Positions 25,601-31,600 of a stretch of 64,000 bases of DNA are shown here, piece after piece. Source of the stretch: Aplectana chamaeleonis (taxonomy: Eukaryota; Nematoda; Chromadorea; Rhabditida; Cosmocercidae); the NCBI GenBank assembly GCA_029168955.1, contig JAPDOI010000209.1, forward strand, positions 310,001-374,000. Reading direction: 5' to 3'. The notes beneath the pieces are model-generated. The model saw only the letters and a program-made list of their open reading frames with translations. It had not been told where the DNA came from and did not search any database. The position numbers were made by a program, and so were the translations under genes. Positions within the stretch are counted from its first letter, which is position 1, and every line of letters starts with the position of its first letter.

Positions 25601-28600
25601 GACGCTCGGCTGCAGCAAGTCCACCATCCACAATCGACTCAACTTACTCGGCTACCACAAATTTCTGGCCCGTTGGATCCCCCACCGTCTGACGGACGCC
25701 AACAATTAGAGCCGCGTGACCGTCTGCCAGTCCCTCCTCCTTCGTCCGCATCGCAAGGAGTTTCTCGAGGACCTGGTCACTAGGGATGAGAGCTGGGTCC
25801 TCTACGGCAACGTCGTCCGTCGTGCCGTCTCGATCCCGCGCGGAGAAGAGCCGCCGACGACGCCGAAAGCCGACCTGCACCCGCTGAAGATCATGCTCTA
25901 CTTCGGGTGGAACACCAAGGGCATGCTGCACTTCGAGCTGCTCCCGTAAGGCACGACGGTCACCGCCTCCATCTACACCGATCAGCTCGAGAAACTAGCC
26001 GCCGCCATCCGTGAAAAGAGTATCCGACGGGACTCGGTCCACCTGCTGCACGACAACGCGCGCCCTCACGTGGCTAAGGAGACCCAGCAGAAGTTGACGA
26101 CGCTCGGCTGGGAGACGGTTGCCCATCCGCCGCATTCCCCGGACCTCCCCCCTCCGACTACCACTTGTTCCGCCCGCTGAAGCACCATTTGGCCGGAAAA
26201 AAATTCACCAACTACGACAACCTCAAATCCGACATCGCGGACTTCTTTGAGTCGCAGCCCCCCGGAGTTCTGGGCGAAGGGCATCGGCGACCTGCCCAAT
26301 CGATGAGCCACTGTAACTGTGGTGATTATATTGTTGATTACACTTTTTTTTAATGAAGTTGAAAAAAATTAGAAATGGTGAAATTTTCGGACAAGAATTA
26401 TTGGACAACCTGGTATCTCTTGCGGCTCAATTGTGAAGTTGCGCAGTATCCCGCCCCGAGCTGCAGGTTATAAGAAGTTACAAGCCCAAAAAGCTCATTT
26501 TTTGTGCTTTTGTACCTTCCTAAAGGTGCATTATTCTTCGCAAAATTTGGAAACGAATCTTGTAAATGTATTCAGCAACCAAAACTACCCCTCTGAGCGA
26601 TACTAGGGTGAAGGCACATTTTCCATACCGTGTCCAGACTGATAGCGTTTTGGACTTGTACGGATTTTCGGTTGGGCGTTTATTTCTACCAATTGAGGGC
26701 TCTGGAAGCGTATTAGCAAAATGTTCCACGTTTTTTTTTTGGGGCGCTGATCACGAATCTATAGTTTATTAGTCGATTTTTCAAAGTTTTTGGCTAATTT
26801 CGTTCAAAGCTTTCCAACCGGGGAAAATTTCGAGGGAAAAACGCCACTTTCGAGATTTCCGGTTTTCTACGATAGATATGTCTCAAAATCATTTGCTGAG
26901 GGTTATTTGGTGTGCTAAACACGAATCTGGAGTTCGTTTATTGATTTTTCTGTAGATTACGGTAGATAACGGTGTGTATACGGTAGTTTGGTCAAAATCT
27001 CAGGTTTTACTCAAAGTTTGTATACTAGGGTCATTGGGGTGGAGAGTACGAATTTAACGTCCGTTTGTCAATTTTCAAAATACTAAAGTGGGTTTCGACC
27101 CCTAAATGAGATGTTACCTACCGTAACCTACAGTAGGCCTCAAAATTTCGACAAATGGACGTGTTCACTATAGTTGTACAATTTCGAAAAAAATGTCGAA
27201 CGAACGGAAATCGAAATTTTTTCGTTCGAAATATTTTCGAACGAACGAAAAATGAGAAAATTTCGTTCGAAAAAAATTTCGAACGAACGAAAATCGAAAA
27301 TATTTCGTTCGAAAAAGTTTCGAACGAACAAAAATTGAAAAAATTTCGTTCGAAAAAAATTCGAACGAAGGAATTTCGAATAACTTTCGAAATTTCGGAG
27401 GTCGAACGAACGAAATTCGAAATTAATCGAAATTTCGATTTTTTTCGAAATTTTGTATTCGTCGAAAATTTCGAAATTTTTTCGAAAATTGTTCGAAAAA
27501 ATTCCGAACGAACGAATTTCAAAAAAATTTCGAAAAATCGGCTTTCGAACGAACGAGAATTGAAAAAATTTCGTTCGACGAATTTTCGAACGAACGAAAA
27601 TTTAAAAAATTTTGTTCGAAAAAATTACGAACGAACGAAATTTGAGAAAATTTTGTTCGACGAAATTTCAAACGAACGAATTTTGAAAAAATTTCGTTCG
27701 ACGTATTTTCGAACGAACGAAAACGAACGAAAAAAATTTCGAAAAATCTTTCGAAAATTTTCCGAAAATTTCGTTCGTGTACAACTATAGTGTTCACCAC
27801 CCCAGATTGCCCCTACAAACAACTTTTGAGCCAAAACCTAGAAAATGTTTTTAAACTCCAAAAAAATGCCTGAAAATGCCCTTGCCTTTTCGCGAGGCTT
27901 TAAAAAATGCTTATAACTTTTTTGAACCTGCGGCTGGGGGCGGGATACTGCGCATTTTTACTATTGAGCCAGAAGAGATACTAACCATACTGTCGTTTTG
28001 GCAGATCCGACTTACCCTTCGTATACTTCCCTTGCCAGATGCGTAAAACGGCTTTGAAGAGTATTTCACTGATCAGGGTCGGCCTGTTTGGGTCCAGTCG
28101 ATGCTATCAACAACAACATGGCCCTATCACTGCCGCGCTTGAACCTGCGATCATCAGCAGTGGTCTTCGAAAAAGAGAGACGTGGTTCTCGAAAACGATC
28201 AACAATCTTCGTCATGCCGAATTCTGTCCTCAGTCTTTTCCGGTAAAAAACCACTGCTGGTGACCACAGGTCAAAGCACAGTAGTGATAGAGCCGTGTCG
28301 GTGTTGATGTCAACAACTGAACCCAAGGAGGCCGACCCTGACCAGTAATATAATTTTCAAAGCCGTGCTTTGCGTCAGGCAATAGGATCCGTTTCTCGAA
28401 GTCGTTTTGCTTCTGATGGCTACCAGACTTGTTTTTAATCAAAAACTCAAGGATGGAATTCATCCTGAACAGTGCCTTTGAAGATGCAAACCTGACCATA
28501 GTCTTTTCCATGCTCTTCTCCTTTGGCATAGTTGGCCCATCCACCGTACTTGTTGCTGCCATAATCACCGTATCCTTTCTTCTCGAATCCATGAGTGAAG

Positions 28601-31600
28601 CCTTTGTCATAGGCGTTGTCGTGGACATCGTCGTGGTGCTTTTGATCGAATTCTTTGTGATCACTGTCATGGCCGTATTCATCACCATGGTGATCACCAT
28701 ATTAACCTGTGTCCACAAAAGTATATGCACTCACGAAAGATGAGCAGTAAATATGCCTCATAGTAAAACCTTACCGCTAGCTAATGTGGTATACACCAGA
28801 GCTGAGAACAGAGAAAGAGTAAGTGAATTCATTGTTCACACTGGTTGGTGTCGATGACTGGTGAAAGCTGAGTGGATGGTGTGGGTGACTTTGTCCGGGC
28901 TTATATACTTTTAGTTTTTCATTGTTATCAGTAGGAACGTGCAGTTTTTCTTCTCACGCTAGCTGGTTTCGGGCTCTGTATTCTTCGAGGCTGCACAGCG
29001 ATGGCAGCTACGCAGTGGGTATTCAGCAAGGGGGTCTACATCGACGCCTGTTTCTGTGGTGATGCATCTACTTGTGATGGTGTTCTTCCGCAATGCTAAC
29101 TCGTGTTCATATCCGTATAGAGCCTTAGCATGATCAAGGATTCGATTTTGGGAGAGAGAAGATAGTTAGAGGTTTGCTCCAATTTGTCCGGATTTGTATG
29201 TGCTAGAACGGAAGTCTTTTCAATGGATCGATTAAAGCTTGATATAAGGGAGGTGCCACCATCCTCACTAAGTGTTCGAGATGCAGCGTAAAGTTAAGAT
29301 TGACTCTTATTTCGTCAAACGTCAGATGGTCTTGCTGGAGACTTAAAACAAACATCTGAGACCTTGCCGAAAACGGCCGCCAGAACGTGCGGTAAAATTT
29401 CGGATGGATGCAATGAGTTCATTCTGAGTCACAGTCCAGGTACGATGCTCCAATGCGCGGGAAGTAGAATTGCAAAAGATTGGTAGGGTGTGTTCGAATT
29501 TCGGCTTAGGACTGTGACAATCGGGCACACCTTGGTGTTAAGATGGGACACCCAGTCAAAGATGTGGTCTTTCCGCATCACGCGGTGGAGCATGAGGTGG
29601 TGAGTCCACATGTTTGAGTGGAATGATATCTGAGCCAAGCTGCAATATCTGCGAACCTCAAGCACTAAAGAAAAGTCGATTGTGCATAGCTTGTCCTTGA
29701 ACATCATTATTGTATACAGCAACAGAGTAGGAGGTGTGATTCATTCGACTGTAAAGGAAAACCATAGAGTTCTGGTAACAATTTTAGTATGATGAATGGA
29801 CGAGTCTGTGACGGTAGATCACCCCGCTCAAATTGAAACCCCCTTCTCCAGGGGAACCGCCAACACCGCACCGCCAGCCGCCTGAACCATGCGTCAAACT
29901 AAATCAAAAACAGAAACCATAAGTGAGAATGGGTTTCCAAGTGGTTGAGGGTTAGTAGTCACAAGCTAAGTGACCCTATTTGTTTCAGATCTGGGGTTCA
30001 ACAGTCGCTAGAGGTGAAGAGTCGCAGAATCTCAACCAAAACCTCAACTCAGAGATTTCAAATCGGAAGGTAAGATTTATTTCAATTGCTAATTACCCTT
30101 CTTCATTTTAGTTAGTAGCATTTCAATGACTTTAGCTTTTTTACACTGAATCCAGGGCGTTCGTAGACAGCTTTTGACATGCTTTAGACATTATCTGTTG
30201 GAGTTCAATATTTTCAGTTAATGAATATGCTAATGATCGTGGTGGCTTGTTTCTCACTTTGCTGGTTTCCGCTCGAGACCTACTTATTGCTCAATGAAGT
30301 TCGACCCGAAATCAATGGGTATGTCAGAACGGCATCTCGGAAGAAACCAATCACATACGCTTTATTTGAAATTCCGCTGGGCGCGTTGAGCTGGTTCGTG
30401 CATGAGACGTCTTGCCGCCTGCATATCCTCTACCTAAGGTGACCAACTCCGCTTAGCAGCGCGCCTTTAGCGCAAGCCAGTTCAGCACACCAGGCGGTAG
30501 CTCGAATAGAGGGTACGTCTGCAGAAAGACGAGGCACGGACGCTGCACGCGGACGTCGTTCAATCAGTAAGCAGCTCCAAATCATTCGATCGCTATGCAT
30601 CACTCCCCACCGCAGCTCTCCACCGTGCCATGTTTTTAGCAGACCCTCTATTTCGAAGCCGAATTTCGTGTGTGCCATTGCGTACCTGCTCTCGGAGCGC
30701 GCAACGCAGTTGGTTCGTTCGAGCTTTCTCGGCTCACCCTTAGTTAGCTGATCAGGAAGGATTATTCTGATCCGCCGATTTCTCTGAACTCTTAACTATG
30801 TTCCGGTTTTTTATCTCTTTAAAAGTTATGCTTGTAAGCATCATTTTCTAGAGCTCGAATTTCAAGGATAGCGTGAAACCTCGGCAACGGATAGGGTTTT
30901 ACAACTTTTGGTTTCTTTTATTTCGTGCTCCTACCCAACTGTGACCCGTTCTGTATTATTTTTATTAACTCTTGACTTATTAAGCACCTTTTTTTCATAT
31001 AGTTTAGGCATTATCCGCGTTTTTTACTGTTATGCCGGGTGGCTGGCTGCAGGCAATTGCCAGCCTGGAAAAAAAACTCGAGCAGTACCCGTTCATAGGG
31101 AAAAGCAAGTAGGAAAAAATATTAAAAACCTTCGCAAAACATATCCGTCAAAACTTATGAAAAATAACAGGAATCACCTCATTTTAGGAGTGTTTGGGTG
31201 AGATGGACCTGTTTTGTTTCGGAAAAAAATCGCTTAAAACCTTTGATCAACCAAAACGTTCCTAAGTACATCAAGAGTCAACAACAAGCTATCGTCCATC
31301 ACTAGATGAGGGATCGCCGCGACGCTGCTTGGTGGGAAAACTTGTGCGATCAATAGCCACTCTCCCTTCGTTTTCCTGCGCGCAATTTTTCCCGCCAAGC
31401 AGCGTCGCGGCGATCTGTCATCCAGTGATGGACGATGACAGCAACAGAGTGCTAATGCTAATTTATTACGGATATATGCTTCATGCGTCTCCGCCTTTGA
31501 CCTCCCCTGTTAAAAAGGTTGGACGATGACAGCAACAGAGTGCTAATGCTAATTTATTACGGATATATGCTTCATGCGTCTCCGCCATTGACCTCCCCTG

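Larger units (their letters stand above)
25107..28036. mobile_element. Long-TIR non-autonomous element (family E), split by two insertions
   Basis: The left end (25107-25166 and 26414-26480) and right end (27900-28036) are inverse copies of about 130 bp. Shared blocks include CGGATCTGCCAAAACGAC, GTTAGTATCTCTT, TGCGCAGTATCCCGCCCC and GTATAC near the outer border. The mariner split the left arm, and the GAACGAAC-repeat element sits in the middle. The interior (26480-27150) carries modules such as GGTAGATTACGGTAG that recur at 48120-48640, 52980-53470 and 58150-58560. No transposase is seen. Confidence 0.75.

Noticed and set aside
27155..27790. 211-codon open frame rich in Phe, Glu, Arg and Lys, with another of 134 codons opposite
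   Set aside because: Both strands stay open only because of the TTCGAACGAACGAAA repeats; it coincides with a bounded mobile element.
28230..28730. 166-codon minus-strand frame
   Set aside because: Its first part is exon 2 of the His/Gly-rich gene read in the wrong frame; the remainder is intron.
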